Shown: positions 34,555 to 44,310 of the stretch, one piece after another
How positions within the stretch are numbered: the stretch's first letter is position 1
Layout: each line of letters starts with the position of its first letter
From: Flavobacterium sp.
Lineage (GTDB): Bacteria > Bacteroidota > Bacteroidia > Flavobacteriales > Flavobacteriaceae
Length of the DNA: 64,000 nucleotides
Assembly (NCBI RefSeq): GCF_039595935.1
Contig: NZ_JBCNKR010000006.1
Span: 2,328,001-2,392,000, forward strand
Direction of reading: 5' to 3'
Translations under genes and position numbers: made by a program
The notes under the pieces: generated by a model
Seen by the model: only the letters and a program-made list of their open reading frames with translations
Told to the model about the DNA's origin: nothing
Database searches by the model: none

Positions 34555-36024
34555 ATGAAACAAAAAATTTTAACCTTATTTTTAGTACTATTTACTATTA
34601 ATAATTTTGCGCAAAAAATTAAAATTGACAAAGGCGAAATAAAACTTGATGAAAAAACGGTTGCTTATATAGAAGGCAAAAAACCATTGTTTAAAATTTC
34701 GAGTTTAGATAAAAATTATAAGATAAGCATTCAGTTAAAGCAAGTGGTGCCAGTTCCAGCTATTCCAATAATGGAATACAAAAATGATGAAACAACAAAG
34801 TCAAATGAAATGGAATTTACTACAGCAAAGTTTAATCCTTTTAACAATGAGAAAAGTGTTGTAGCTGCGCTAGTAGAACATAATTATCTAAATGCTGATG
34901 GATTGAATATTGACATGATCGAAAATTTCATTAATGGAGAAGCAACTGGTATTTCGGCAAAATTACTTGGAGCTAAAAATGAAATAGATCAGGCAAATAA
35001 AGCTATAGATGCCTACCAACTAAGAATAGATGATGCTGGGACTATTTATAGTGTAAAAGCACAGAATCAAGATCCGCAGGATAAAAGGATTGGTTATATC
35101 AAAGTAACCTCCCCATCCTCTAATGGAGAACTAAAATATGAAGTATTTGATTTAGATAATTATCTAATTGCAACATGGTTTGCAAAAAGTGGGAGTTTAT
35201 CAGGGTACAGTAAATTTCTAAGTGAAGAATTGATAACTTTTGATAAAAAGGTATTTAGAGCGGCCTTTGACAACAGTGGAAATCCAATAGGATACAAAAT
35301 GAGTAGAGACATTACGGCAATGAATATTCTAAGAGTATTAGTTGGAAATGGCTATACATTACAACATCAGGGAAAAGCTGGAGTAGAAGCAATAAGAATG
35401 GAACAAGCAAAAGCTAATACTGAAAAAATAAATACTGAGCGTTCAAATTCTGCTAATATTTATGAGCAGACTGGATATGTTATAAACGAGAAAGGAGAAA
35501 AAAAATCGGGACCAATTACGGCCGAATTCCAATCAATAAAAGCAGAATCATCAAGTGGAATGGCAGATATGACTGCTTATGGGAAAACAGTAACGCTGAA
35601 GTTTACAAACGAAAAAGGCCGTGAAAAAACAGAAAATTTCAAATCGAAAAACGGAGTAAGATTCTGTATTGATAAAGATGGAAAAGAAGAATGTTATTTA
35701 GGACTAAAAACGATGGGAAATACTTTGGCAGCTGCGGGAAGTTTAAACTCGTTGAGTTTTGATTTTTCAAGCTTCTATAAAATTCTGTATGAAGAAAATG
35801 GATACATGGTTTTGGTTAATCCATTATTGCCATCAGATTTTATTCTTAAAATTCCATCACAAGAAAAAGGCTTATATACTAATAAATCGAGTAATGATAA
35901 ACTGAAAAAAAATGTTGCAGAATACCTAAAATGTGATTCGCTTGTTTTTGAAAACTATGATTTTAAAACGCTTGAAGGATTGATAAAGGTTTTAGAAGAT
36001 TATAAAAATAATTGTAATAAATAA
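34555..36024 (+). CDS. Secreted protein, unknown function
   Basis: 489 residues with a signal peptide ending around NFAQ (17-20). The mature part is lysine-rich, beta-rich at the start, with a helical segment in the middle (about 130-170 and 270-300), and has no transmembrane helix, lipobox or T9SS tail. I recognise no domain. It is preceded by 280 bp without a gene, in which I see no clear promoter, and followed by a hairpin at 36036. Direction and neighbours place it in the surface-protein cluster. Confidence 0.62.
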   Translation: MKQKILTLFLVLFTINNFAQKIKIDKGEIKLDEKTVAYIEGKKPLFKISSLDKNYKISIQLKQVVPVPAIPIMEYKNDETTKSNEMEFTTAKFNPFNNEKSVVAALVEHNYLNADGLNIDMIENFINGEATGISAKLLGAKNEIDQANKAIDAYQLRIDDAGTIYSVKAQNQDPQDKRIGYIKVTSPSSNGELKYEVFDLDNYLIATWFAKSGSLSGYSKFLSEELITFDKKVFRAAFDNSGNPIGYKMSRDITAMNILRVLVGNGYTLQHQGKAGVEAIRMEQAKANTEKINTERSNSANIYEQTGYVINEKGEKKSGPITAEFQSIKAESSSGMADMTAYGKTVTLKFTNEKGREKTENFKSKNGVRFCIDKDGKEECYLGLKTMGNTLAAAGSLNSLSFDFSSFYKILYEENGYMVLVNPLLPSDFILKIPSQEKGLYTNKSSNDKLKKNVAEYLKCDSLVFENYDFKTLEGLIKVLEDYKNNCNK

Positions 36025-36035
36025 AATGCCTTGAA

Positions 36036-36069
36036 AAACCACTGCAGTCATCAAAAACTGCAGTGGTTT
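36036..36069 (+). terminator. Hairpin between cluster genes
   Basis: AAACCACTGCAG (36036-36047) pairs perfectly with CTGCAGTGGTTT (36058-36069). Only a short T run ends the stem and no U tract follows, so this could be a weak terminator, attenuator or RNA-processing site between the 34555 and 36083 genes. Confidence 0.55.
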
Positions 36070-36082
36070 AAATAACAACAAA

Positions 36083-37426
36083 ATGAAAAAAGCTTTACTC
36101 TTACTACTATTTATTGCAACAATTTCCTGCTATAAAGAAACTTCTATAGCTGTCGAAGGCGATTTTACGACTTTGTATGTCAATGCTAAAGAATCGGTGC
36201 CGGTTATCATTAAAATTGACAGCAAAATCACTGGAGCAGATAAATACGAATGGACTTTTGAAGGAGGAAGCCCAAGTTCTTCATCTTTGAAAAATCCGGG
36301 AGAAATCCTGTATGATAAGCAGGGAACATATACAATAAAACTTAGAGCGTCAAATGCTGATGGCGAGAGTAAAGAAATCAGCAAAACGGTTTTAATTAGA
36401 GAAGGAATCAATATTGATTTTACGCATGAAATTGTAAAAAGCAGTTATTCTCCTGTTGAGGTAGTTATAACAAACAATACTCTTGGAGAAGGACTTACTT
36501 ATAAATGGGATTTTCAGGACGGAATACCGGCATCTTTTACTGGGAAAACACCTCCAAATGTTGTTTTTACGAGTCCAGGAGAACACGTAATTACTTTAAC
36601 GGTTTCTAATGGACTTGAAACTCAAAAAGTAACGAAAACCATTACAGTTGAACCGCTTTTAGTAAGCCAGTTTTCATATGCGCCTAGATTTGAAAACGAT
36701 GATTATCAGTCGCCTGTTACAATTAATTTTAGTAATAAATCAATCAGTGCAACAAAATACGAATGGACTTTTGAAGGAGGAAATCCTGCAGTATCAACTG
36801 AAGAAAACCCAACAGTTGTTTTTACAACCATTGGCACACACGAAGTTACACTTGAAGCATCAAATGATAAAACAAGCAAGGTTTTTAAATCAACAATAAC
36901 AGTCCAACCAAATACAAATCTGCGAATTCTGACCAATATTAAATTAGGCATAAATGCAGCACACAACAATAATAATATTGGTGCAATGTTTTCGACCACA
37001 ACCAGACAAGTGTATAAAGCAAATGAAATCAATGATCAGAACAGCAGTTTGATAGATATTGCATTTCAGGGGTTAAACAGTAATTTGACATACAACAAAT
37101 TCATTTCACCGGATCAAGTCAATAACTATGGATTTTTGTCACTCAAAAATGCTCAGAGTACCATTTTTGTAAATTCCCAAAATCTTTGCAACTGCGGATT
37201 AAATTTTACCGAAACACAGTTTGATGCCATGGTAAATGATGCTCCAATAAAATCATTAAATATTAATTACAGTGCCGCTGGAGAACAGCAATTTGGTTAT
37301 GCATATCCAAGAATTGTTTTGTTCAAAACACAAGACGGTCGAAAAGGAGCAATCAAAATAAAAGATATGGTAAAAAACGGAACCAGCTCTTATATTTTAT
37401 GCGACATCAAAGTACAAAAACAATAA
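36083..37426 (+). CDS. PKD-domain lipoprotein
   Basis: 447 residues. The SpII signal ends at ATISC (C16). Three PKD domains follow at about 25-108, 109-187 and 190-275, each with the signature YEWTFEGGxP or YKWDFQDG and a final V-T-L-x-A/V-S-N segment. The C-terminal 170 residues are not recognised. PKD domains are common in surface-exposed proteins for protein or glycan binding. It should be an outer-membrane lipoprotein. The next gene begins 15 bp downstream, so they are likely co-transcribed. Confidence 0.8.
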   Translation: MKKALLLLLFIATISCYKETSIAVEGDFTTLYVNAKESVPVIIKIDSKITGADKYEWTFEGGSPSSSSLKNPGEILYDKQGTYTIKLRASNADGESKEISKTVLIREGINIDFTHEIVKSSYSPVEVVITNNTLGEGLTYKWDFQDGIPASFTGKTPPNVVFTSPGEHVITLTVSNGLETQKVTKTITVEPLLVSQFSYAPRFENDDYQSPVTINFSNKSISATKYEWTFEGGNPAVSTEENPTVVFTTIGTHEVTLEASNDKTSKVFKSTITVQPNTNLRILTNIKLGINAAHNNNNIGAMFSTTTRQVYKANEINDQNSSLIDIAFQGLNSNLTYNKFISPDQVNNYGFLSLKNAQSTIFVNSQNLCNCGLNFTETQFDAMVNDAPIKSLNINYSAAGEQQFGYAYPRIVLFKTQDGRKGAIKIKDMVKNGTSSYILCDIKVQKQ

Positions 37427-37441
37427 AGGAGGAATCAATTA

Positions 37442-39148
37442 ATGAAAATGAATAATAAAAATAATTGGTTAACGCTTCTTATTGTTTTGATGTTATTAGT
37501 TTGTAAAAATGGCTATTCGCAAAATGTTGATTTAGAAAGTTTTTACAAACCTAATTTTAAGGTTACGGGAGGAGTTAATGCCAACCTGATGTATTATAAC
37601 TCAAACCAGCAAAATTCTCGAGAACCTTTTACGTATCTGCTTTCGGGTAATTTGAATGTCAGTGCATTTAGTTTTAATATTCCGATATTTTACAGCCTGA
37701 CCAATCAAGGAAACAAACTGGGCTATACTGCACCTTTCGATTTTAACCGAATTTGCATTATGCCTAAATACAAATGGGCTAAAGCTTATATAGGCAATGC
37801 AAGTATGACTTTTTCGCCTTATACTTTAAGCGGAATTCCTTTTAGAGGTGCCGGTCTTGAATTGACACCAAGAAGCCCTTTTAAAGTAAGTTTGATGGCA
37901 GGACAGTTGTCGAAAGCAATAAATCAGGAAAACGCTTTAGGGGGCGTTCCTGTTTATGAACGATTTGGTTATGGTACAAAAACCAGTTTCGAAAAAGAAC
38001 GGTATAAAATAGGTTGGATTGGATTTTATGCCAAAGACAATGTAAATTCTTTAGCATATACTGGAAATGACAGCGGTGTAACACCTAAATCAAATTTTGT
38101 AAACAGTCTGCTTTTTGGAACTTCATTATTGAAAAATCTGACTTTTAATGTAGAGTATGCGCTTTCTGTATTAACAGATGATACCCGCGCAGAAACCATC
38201 AATGGAGGAGGTTTTAGAAACAGTCTTTATTCAGCAAGAGAAAGTACAATTTTTCTTAACGCATTAAATGTAAATTTTGATTACAATATTCAAAAAACAA
38301 GATTAGGATTAACATACGAGCGTATTGATCCAAATTATAAGACTTTAGGCGCATTATATTTTAATAATGATTTAGAAAATATTGCACTTCGGCTTTCAAG
38401 GCCTTTTTATAATGATAATATTAATGTTTCTGGTAGTTTAGGATACCAAAGAGATGATTTGGCACATGACAAAAAACAAAGCAGCAAACGAGTTGTAGGC
38501 TCTATTAATATGAATTATAAAATTACAGATCAGCTGAATTTTACAGGAAGCTATTCTAATTTTTCGACCTATACCAATAAAAAACTCGATCAGTTTGAAC
38601 TTATCAATAATCCAAATGTCGTTACCTCCGATACTTTAAATTATAGACAGCTATCTCAAAATGCAAACCTGAATATGAGCTATTCTTTTGGAAAAAAGAA
38701 AAATCAAAATATGATCTTTAATTACAGTATTGCTGGTCAGGCCAATGAGCAAGGCGGAATTATAAGAAAAGGACAAGCAAGTACAGTCCAGAATTATAAT
38801 TTGGCTCATACAGTCAATTTTCTCGGCATTAAAACCGCTTTGAACAGTTCCTTAAATTATACCAATAATCAAGTCGGGCAATTTGATAACTCTTCGATTG
38901 GTGCTTCGGTTGGTGTTTCAAAAAAACTGCTGAAAGAAAAATTGAACTCCAATTTTGGCTTATTGTATAATAATACTCAAAGTGATGCAAGTTCGAGTTC
39001 GGTTTTTGGAATAAAACTCAATAACAGTTATACCCTAATGCAAAAACACAATTTTTCGCTAGGTATGACATCAATGTTCAGAAGCTCAACAAACAGGCCT
39101 TCAAATAATGACACAATGCTCAATTTTAATTACGGTTACAGTTTTTAA
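37442..39148 (+). CDS. Outer-membrane beta-barrel-like protein
   Basis: 568 residues with a signal peptide (cleavage near GYSQ, 26-29). The rest is built of alternating, aromatic-bounded strands with Asn/Ser-rich turns (for example LNFTGSYSNFSTYTNKK, NLNMSYSFGKKKNQNMIFN) and ends in a strand terminating with phenylalanine (MLNFNYGYSF), as barrel proteins do. No plug domain or TonB box. It could be an outer-membrane anchor or channel for the exported proteins encoded around it; that role is inference. No named family was recognised. Confidence 0.66.
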   Translation: MKMNNKNNWLTLLIVLMLLVCKNGYSQNVDLESFYKPNFKVTGGVNANLMYYNSNQQNSREPFTYLLSGNLNVSAFSFNIPIFYSLTNQGNKLGYTAPFDFNRICIMPKYKWAKAYIGNASMTFSPYTLSGIPFRGAGLELTPRSPFKVSLMAGQLSKAINQENALGGVPVYERFGYGTKTSFEKERYKIGWIGFYAKDNVNSLAYTGNDSGVTPKSNFVNSLLFGTSLLKNLTFNVEYALSVLTDDTRAETINGGGFRNSLYSARESTIFLNALNVNFDYNIQKTRLGLTYERIDPNYKTLGALYFNNDLENIALRLSRPFYNDNINVSGSLGYQRDDLAHDKKQSSKRVVGSINMNYKITDQLNFTGSYSNFSTYTNKKLDQFELINNPNVVTSDTLNYRQLSQNANLNMSYSFGKKKNQNMIFNYSIAGQANEQGGIIRKGQASTVQNYNLAHTVNFLGIKTALNSSLNYTNNQVGQFDNSSIGASVGVSKKLLKEKLNSNFGLLYNNTQSDASSSSVFGIKLNNSYTLMQKHNFSLGMTSMFRSSTNRPSNNDTMLNFNYGYSF

Positions 39149-39217
39149 CGAAAGGAATACCTTGATATTAAAACATAATGAAATTCAGGTTTCAATTTAC
39201 AATATAGATTATTTACT

Positions 39218-42200
39218 ATGAAGAAGTTTTACAACTTATATTTATCTGCCTTATTTACTCTGTTTTGGATTTTTAGTTCTTACGGGCAGGATATAGTACC
39301 TCCCAAAGAGCTGAATGCAGCAGCCGGTTCGATAGAAAAGATAGCCGCTGCAGATCGCTGGGTAGATCATTTTTCGAATCAGGATTTGGTTGAACTTCCT
39401 GTTGGTATTCGAAATACAGTAAACAATGTTCAATATTCTATTGGGATAACAAAAGCAGTATTTTCACCAGAATATACGACTTTAACTGTATTCTGCAGGG
39501 TTGATATTCCGCAGAAAAATGAAAAAGGTCAGCCAATGCAGCTGTTTTTTGGAGCCGATAATGTAAAGCTTTCTCATCAGGGCGGGATTATTGGCGAAGC
39601 AAAATTAGTATTGCTTGGCAATGTTGATATTCCGTTTAGCGATAATAAATGGCAATTGTCTTTGTATGGAGGATTTGACATGAAAACGGGAAATGTTGTC
39701 AATGATTTGACTTATGTAACAATCGACTGTGATGGTTTTAAAGAAATGAAAATCTCTGGAGCAGTTGAGTTTTCAAGAGATTTGATTCTGCCAATTGATA
39801 CAAAAACTCAAACTGTTGACGAAGCAAAAACAACAATACCTAAAACATTCTATAATGGTGTTACAAAACAGATTCCTAACAGAGTTCGAGGAGAATTCAG
39901 TTTTACAGCTGGTGACTGGAATGATATTTTAGTGAATGTAAGCCTGCAGCCGTTTGTGTTGAAAGACAAACGCAACGGAAAAGATTTTGAAGGTAATTTT
40001 CAGTTTTTGATCAGCAATGCAGTATTGGATTTAAGTGACTTGAAAAACGATCCAAAAGTAGTTTTTCCGGATTATTATACAAAAAATGCCCTTTTGGCAC
40101 CAAGCCCTGAATCGTGGAAAGGAGTATTTATTGAAACTTTTGATGTAGGATTGCCAAAGGAATTCCAAACGACAGATACTGCATCAAATAAGGGAAGAAT
40201 CCATGTAGGAGCACAAAATCTTATTATTGACAAATTTGGAGTTTCGGGAACTTTTTATGCAGATAATGTTTTTCCACTTGATAGAGGAATTACAAGTGAA
40301 GAAAAATCATGGGCATATTCTCTGGATCATATCGATGTCACTATTGCTGCCAATATTTTTGTAAAAGCAAATTTAAGCGGTCAGATTCTCTTGCCGATAA
40401 GTAAGGCACCAAAAGAAGATAAAAAAGATACAGCAATTGCATCAACGAGAAAAACAGAGCCTGAATTAGCAGATAATACAAATGTAATTAAAGCAGCAAC
40501 TCCAAAATCACCACCGCAAACCAATAGAGCAGGTTTGTATTATAACGGATTTATATCTATTGAACAGCAACAGCTGGTTGTGGTGACAAAAGATTCGATC
40601 GCGTTTGATATTTGGAAAGCAAAAGCATTGTTACTGCCAAATAGTTCTGTGGAATTAAATTTAGTCAACGGAAGATTTTTGCCCAAAGCCAATTTAAATG
40701 GATCAGTTTCTTTTGGAACAAATAAAACTGCTACAGATGATAAGGATGTTGAAGGAAAACATACCGTAGATTTTAAAGGAATCACTTTTGAAAACTTACA
40801 GTTACAGACCGTCTCTCCGATAATTTCTGTTCGAAATATGGGATATAAAGGCACAGTTGCTTTTGGTAATTTTCCTGTTTCCATTGGCAATATAAATATT
40901 GCGATTAATGGAAATGATTCCCGAATCGATTTTGATTTAGGAATAAATTTAATGGAGAGTGTTGGTGCCGGAGCAACAGCCCGAGTTGGGATATTGGGAA
41001 AAATGTATGATGACGGATATAGGCAAAAAAGCCGTTATGCAGGCCTTGATCTTTCAGCCATTAATATAAATTGTGAGTTTGGCGGAATGAAAATGAAAGG
41101 GGGACTGATTTTGATGGAAAAGGATCCTGTATATGGTGATGGTTTCAATGCAGATTTAGAAGTAGATGTAAAATTAGTGACTGTAAAAGCAAAAGCTATT
41201 TTCGGCCGTACAACATTCAGGTACTGGTATTTTGATGCGTCAGTAAAATTATCTCCAACTCCAGCACCATTTATGATTAATGGTTTTGGCGGTGGGGCGT
41301 ATTATAAAATGCGCCGAAATTCTGATATAGCTATTGGTGATTTTTCTCCTTCGGGACTCAGTTATACACCTGACGAAAAAATAAATTTAGGCCTTAAGGC
41401 TTTGGTTTATTTTCATATCGGTTCAGAAACAATTTGTGATGGTGAAGCCGGATTTGAAATGGTGTTCAACTCAAAGGGTGGATTAAACAGAGTAGCCGTT
41501 TTTGGAAAAGCAGATGTGATGGCTAAAATTCCAGGAATGGACAAGATAAATAATTTGATTCAGAAAGTTGCTACGAATGTTACTTCAAAAACCAGCTTTT
41601 TAGGTATTAGCGAGTCAGATTTAAAAGGTTCTTTTGCCAGTAAATATATTCCAGAAGCAGATAAAGCAATACCTACACCATTGTCAGAAGATGTGGGGAT
41701 AAGAATGGCAGCAGCTATAGAGTTTGATTTTCAGAATAATTCTCTGCATGCCACAACTGATGTCTACATCAATACTCCGGGAAATTTCCTATCGGGAACA
41801 GGGCCAGGAGGAAGAGCTATTTGGGGAGTTTTTCATAAAGACCCAAAAGATTGGTATATGTATATAGGAACACCAGACGACAGATGTGGCATAAAAATAG
41901 GAGTGGCAGGTGCATTCTTAAAAACGTCGAGTTACTTTATGGCAGGAAACAAACTTCCGGCAAGTCCTCAACCGCCAGCAGTTGTAGCACAGATTTTAGG
42001 CGTCGATGCCAAGCAGTTAGATTACATGCGTGATGAAAATACATTGGCCAATGGAGGCGGGTTGGCATTTGGATCAAGTTTAGACTTTGATACCGGAGAT
42101 TTGAGTTTCTTGCTTTTCTATGCCCGTTTTCAAGCAGGAATGGGATTCGATATTATGCTTAAGGATTACCAAGAAGCCAGATGTTCTAATACTGGAAAAT

Positions 42201-43924
42201 TGGTCGGTATAAATGGTTGGTATGCCAACGGGCAATCTTATGCTTATTTGCAGGGAGAATTGGGAGTAAGAATAAAACTTGCTTTTATAAAAATGAAAGT
42301 TCCAATCATTTCTGGAGGAGCTGCAGTTTTGTTGCAGGCAAAACTGCCAAATCCGGTTTGGATGCGAGGTTATGTGGGAGGAAATATGAATGTTTTGGGA
42401 GGATTAATTAAAGGCAAATTCAGATTCAAATTAGAAATTGGTCAAGAATGTCAGTTTGAAAATGCTTCTCCTCTAGGCGGAATTAAATTAATAACAGACG
42501 TAACACCAAAACAAAGTTCAGCAGATGTTGATGTTTTTGCTGTACCGCAGGCTGCTTTTTCAATGAAAGTCAATGAAGCATTTGTAATTCCTGAAGATAC
42601 TGGAGATGTTACTTATAAAGTAATATTAGAAAAATTCAAAGTTTTTGATGGAACAAAAGAAATAACAGGAACTTTCGAATGGAGCTCAATGAAAGACAGA
42701 GTAAATTTTGTTTCAACAGATATTTTGCCACCAAACAAAGAACTGAAAGTTCAGGTTGAAGTTAGTTTTCAAAAGATGGTAAATGGTGTTTTCCAGCCAA
42801 TAAAAGTAGATGGGAAAATTGCTACTGAATATGAGGAAAGATTATTTACAACAGGCGGAGCACCAAATCATATTCCTCTTTCAAATATTAAATACTCATA
42901 TCCGGTTGTAAATCAGAAATATTTCCTTGAAGAAGAATATCCAAAAGGATATATTCAGTTAAAAAGAGGTCAGGATTATTTGTTTGAAGATGCGAGTTGG
43001 GAAACCAGTATCAAAATAAATGAAGATGGAATGTCAAATGTAAAAGCGACAGCTTTTAATTATGATATAACTAAAAATGAAGTGTATTATGATCTGCCTA
43101 ATATTAAGCAAGAAAAGAAATATAACTTTTCAATAGTGAGCAGTTTAAAAAAGACTCCATCTAGGAATACTCAATCAAATACACGAACAAATACAATCAG
43201 TGATGAAGGCAATGATATTGAGATAAAAGAAAATCAAGCGGATGCAGTATCAAAAGCAGAAGGAAGTATTGATCGTTTATCCTATTCGTTTAATTCGAGT
43301 AAATATAAAACCTTTACGGCTAAAATGAATGCTATCAATACGCAGAGTTATAATTTCGGAGTATTGTATTCAGATGTTATTTATTTGACAAATACGATTT
43401 CAAGTCAAGAAGCATTTGATATAGTTGAGCTTCAAGGGGTAAATTATAGTGATAATAAACCAATTATCACAGCAGAATCTAAACTAAATGATGAGTATTA
43501 TACAACGGATATTTATCCGTATCTGTATAAAGACTATCCTTTACTTGGAAATTACACTATTAAGTATAGAGACACAGATGAATTGGGGGTTATTCCGGCA
43601 AAAGCGATTCCACTAAATGCTTATTATATGACCAGTATAGAGAATGATGTAAACCAATCCTGGACAAAAGGTAATTTCCCTTTTAAATACAATATGCCGT
43701 TGCTTTACAAACAAGATTGGGTGGATTTAAATAATCAGATTATTAATGCTTATATCAATGGAGATAGAAATGTTGAGTCTTTAGCGAAACGTTTTTTAAA
43801 TAGTAATTACCAGTTTATGCGTTATGGCAATTATGAAATTTTAATAAAGTATAATTTGCCGGGAGACAAAAAGTCTAATGAATATACTTATAAGTATAAA
43901 AATAATAATAAGTTTAGATTGTAA
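39218..43924 (+). CDS. Very large exported protein, unknown function
   Basis: 1568 residues with a signal peptide (cleavage near SYGQ, 21-24). The first 1100 residues look like repetitive beta structure with many long alternating strands (IGNINIAINGNDSRIDFDLG, LEVDVKLVTVKAKAIFGRT), comparable in appearance to AsmA/TamB-like or barrel proteins. A Gly-rich stretch around 690-700 (NGFGGGAYYKM) and a conserved-looking GPGGRAIWGVFHKDPKDWYMYIG near 865 stand out. The C-terminal 300 residues have a different, hydrophilic composition. There is no clear T9SS tail. Direction and spacing (69 bp after the barrel gene) tie it to the cluster. I cannot assign a function. Confidence 0.68.
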   Translation: MKKFYNLYLSALFTLFWIFSSYGQDIVPPKELNAAAGSIEKIAAADRWVDHFSNQDLVELPVGIRNTVNNVQYSIGITKAVFSPEYTTLTVFCRVDIPQKNEKGQPMQLFFGADNVKLSHQGGIIGEAKLVLLGNVDIPFSDNKWQLSLYGGFDMKTGNVVNDLTYVTIDCDGFKEMKISGAVEFSRDLILPIDTKTQTVDEAKTTIPKTFYNGVTKQIPNRVRGEFSFTAGDWNDILVNVSLQPFVLKDKRNGKDFEGNFQFLISNAVLDLSDLKNDPKVVFPDYYTKNALLAPSPESWKGVFIETFDVGLPKEFQTTDTASNKGRIHVGAQNLIIDKFGVSGTFYADNVFPLDRGITSEEKSWAYSLDHIDVTIAANIFVKANLSGQILLPISKAPKEDKKDTAIASTRKTEPELADNTNVIKAATPKSPPQTNRAGLYYNGFISIEQQQLVVVTKDSIAFDIWKAKALLLPNSSVELNLVNGRFLPKANLNGSVSFGTNKTATDDKDVEGKHTVDFKGITFENLQLQTVSPIISVRNMGYKGTVAFGNFPVSIGNINIAINGNDSRIDFDLGINLMESVGAGATARVGILGKMYDDGYRQKSRYAGLDLSAININCEFGGMKMKGGLILMEKDPVYGDGFNADLEVDVKLVTVKAKAIFGRTTFRYWYFDASVKLSPTPAPFMINGFGGGAYYKMRRNSDIAIGDFSPSGLSYTPDEKINLGLKALVYFHIGSETICDGEAGFEMVFNSKGGLNRVAVFGKADVMAKIPGMDKINNLIQKVATNVTSKTSFLGISESDLKGSFASKYIPEADKAIPTPLSEDVGIRMAAAIEFDFQNNSLHATTDVYINTPGNFLSGTGPGGRAIWGVFHKDPKDWYMYIGTPDDRCGIKIGVAGAFLKTSSYFMAGNKLPASPQPPAVVAQILGVDAKQLDYMRDENTLANGGGLAFGSSLDFDTGDLSFLLFYARFQAGMGFDIMLKDYQEARCSNTGKLVGINGWYANGQSYAYLQGELGVRIKLAFIKMKVPIISGGAAVLLQAKLPNPVWMRGYVGGNMNVLGGLIKGKFRFKLEIGQECQFENASPLGGIKLITDVTPKQSSADVDVFAVPQAAFSMKVNEAFVIPEDTGDVTYKVILEKFKVFDGTKEITGTFEWSSMKDRVNFVSTDILPPNKELKVQVEVSFQKMVNGVFQPIKVDGKIATEYEERLFTTGGAPNHIPLSNIKYSYPVVNQKYFLEEEYPKGYIQLKRGQDYLFEDASWETSIKINEDGMSNVKATAFNYDITKNEVYYDLPNIKQEKKYNFSIVSSLKKTPSRNTQSNTRTNTISDEGNDIEIKENQADAVSKAEGSIDRLSYSFNSSKYKTFTAKMNAINTQSYNFGVLYSDVIYLTNTISSQEAFDIVELQGVNYSDNKPIITAESKLNDEYYTTDIYPYLYKDYPLLGNYTIKYRDTDELGVIPAKAIPLNAYYMTSIENDVNQSWTKGNFPFKYNMPLLYKQDWVDLNNQIINAYINGDRNVESLAKRFLNSNYQFMRYGNYEILIKYNLPGDKKSNEYTYKYKNNNKFRL

Positions 43925-43964
43925 GCAATGTAGACTTTGAAGATTAATGAATAAAAATAAAAAG

Positions 43965-44303
43965 ATGAAAAAGAAAATCATTTTTCTACTGTTTCTATTA
44001 TCCAGTTGCACTAATAATAGATTTTATGGCAGTATTTACGATTACGATACTGATAAACCAATAAAAAATGTAACCGTGAATATCAATAACATTAAGACCC
44101 AGACAGATAGTCTGGGATCTTTTGTTGTAGAAATAAAATCAAATAGAGATTGTATAATACTATTACAAAAAGATGGATATGCAGATAAAAAAGTATATAG
44201 AAAACCCGACTCTTTAGGTAAATTTTCAAAAAAATACTTCAAAAACAATAAAATTTATTTATTCAAGAAAGACAGTGAATTTTTAAATAAAAATAAGTTG
44301 TAG
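43965..44303 (+). CDS. Small lipoprotein with CarboxypepD_reg-like fold
   Basis: 112 residues from the ATG at 43965, which gives the better SpII signal (KKKIIFLLFLLSSC); six residues earlier an alternative ATG exists at 43947. The mature part (GSIYDYDTDKPIKNVTVNIN, TDSLGSFVVEI) looks like one carboxypeptidase-regulatory-like beta-sandwich, a common small surface module. It follows the 1568-residue protein gene after 40 bp and is the last gene of the plus-strand cluster, ending 8 bp before the convergent exonuclease gene. It is small, AT-rich and next to a large exported protein, so an immunity-type role cannot be excluded. Confidence 0.6.
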   Translation: MKKKIIFLLFLLSSCTNNRFYGSIYDYDTDKPIKNVTVNINNIKTQTDSLGSFVVEIKSNRDCIILLQKDGYADKKVYRKPDSLGKFSKKYFKNNKIYLFKKDSEFLNKNKL

Positions 44304-44310
44304 AATCATT

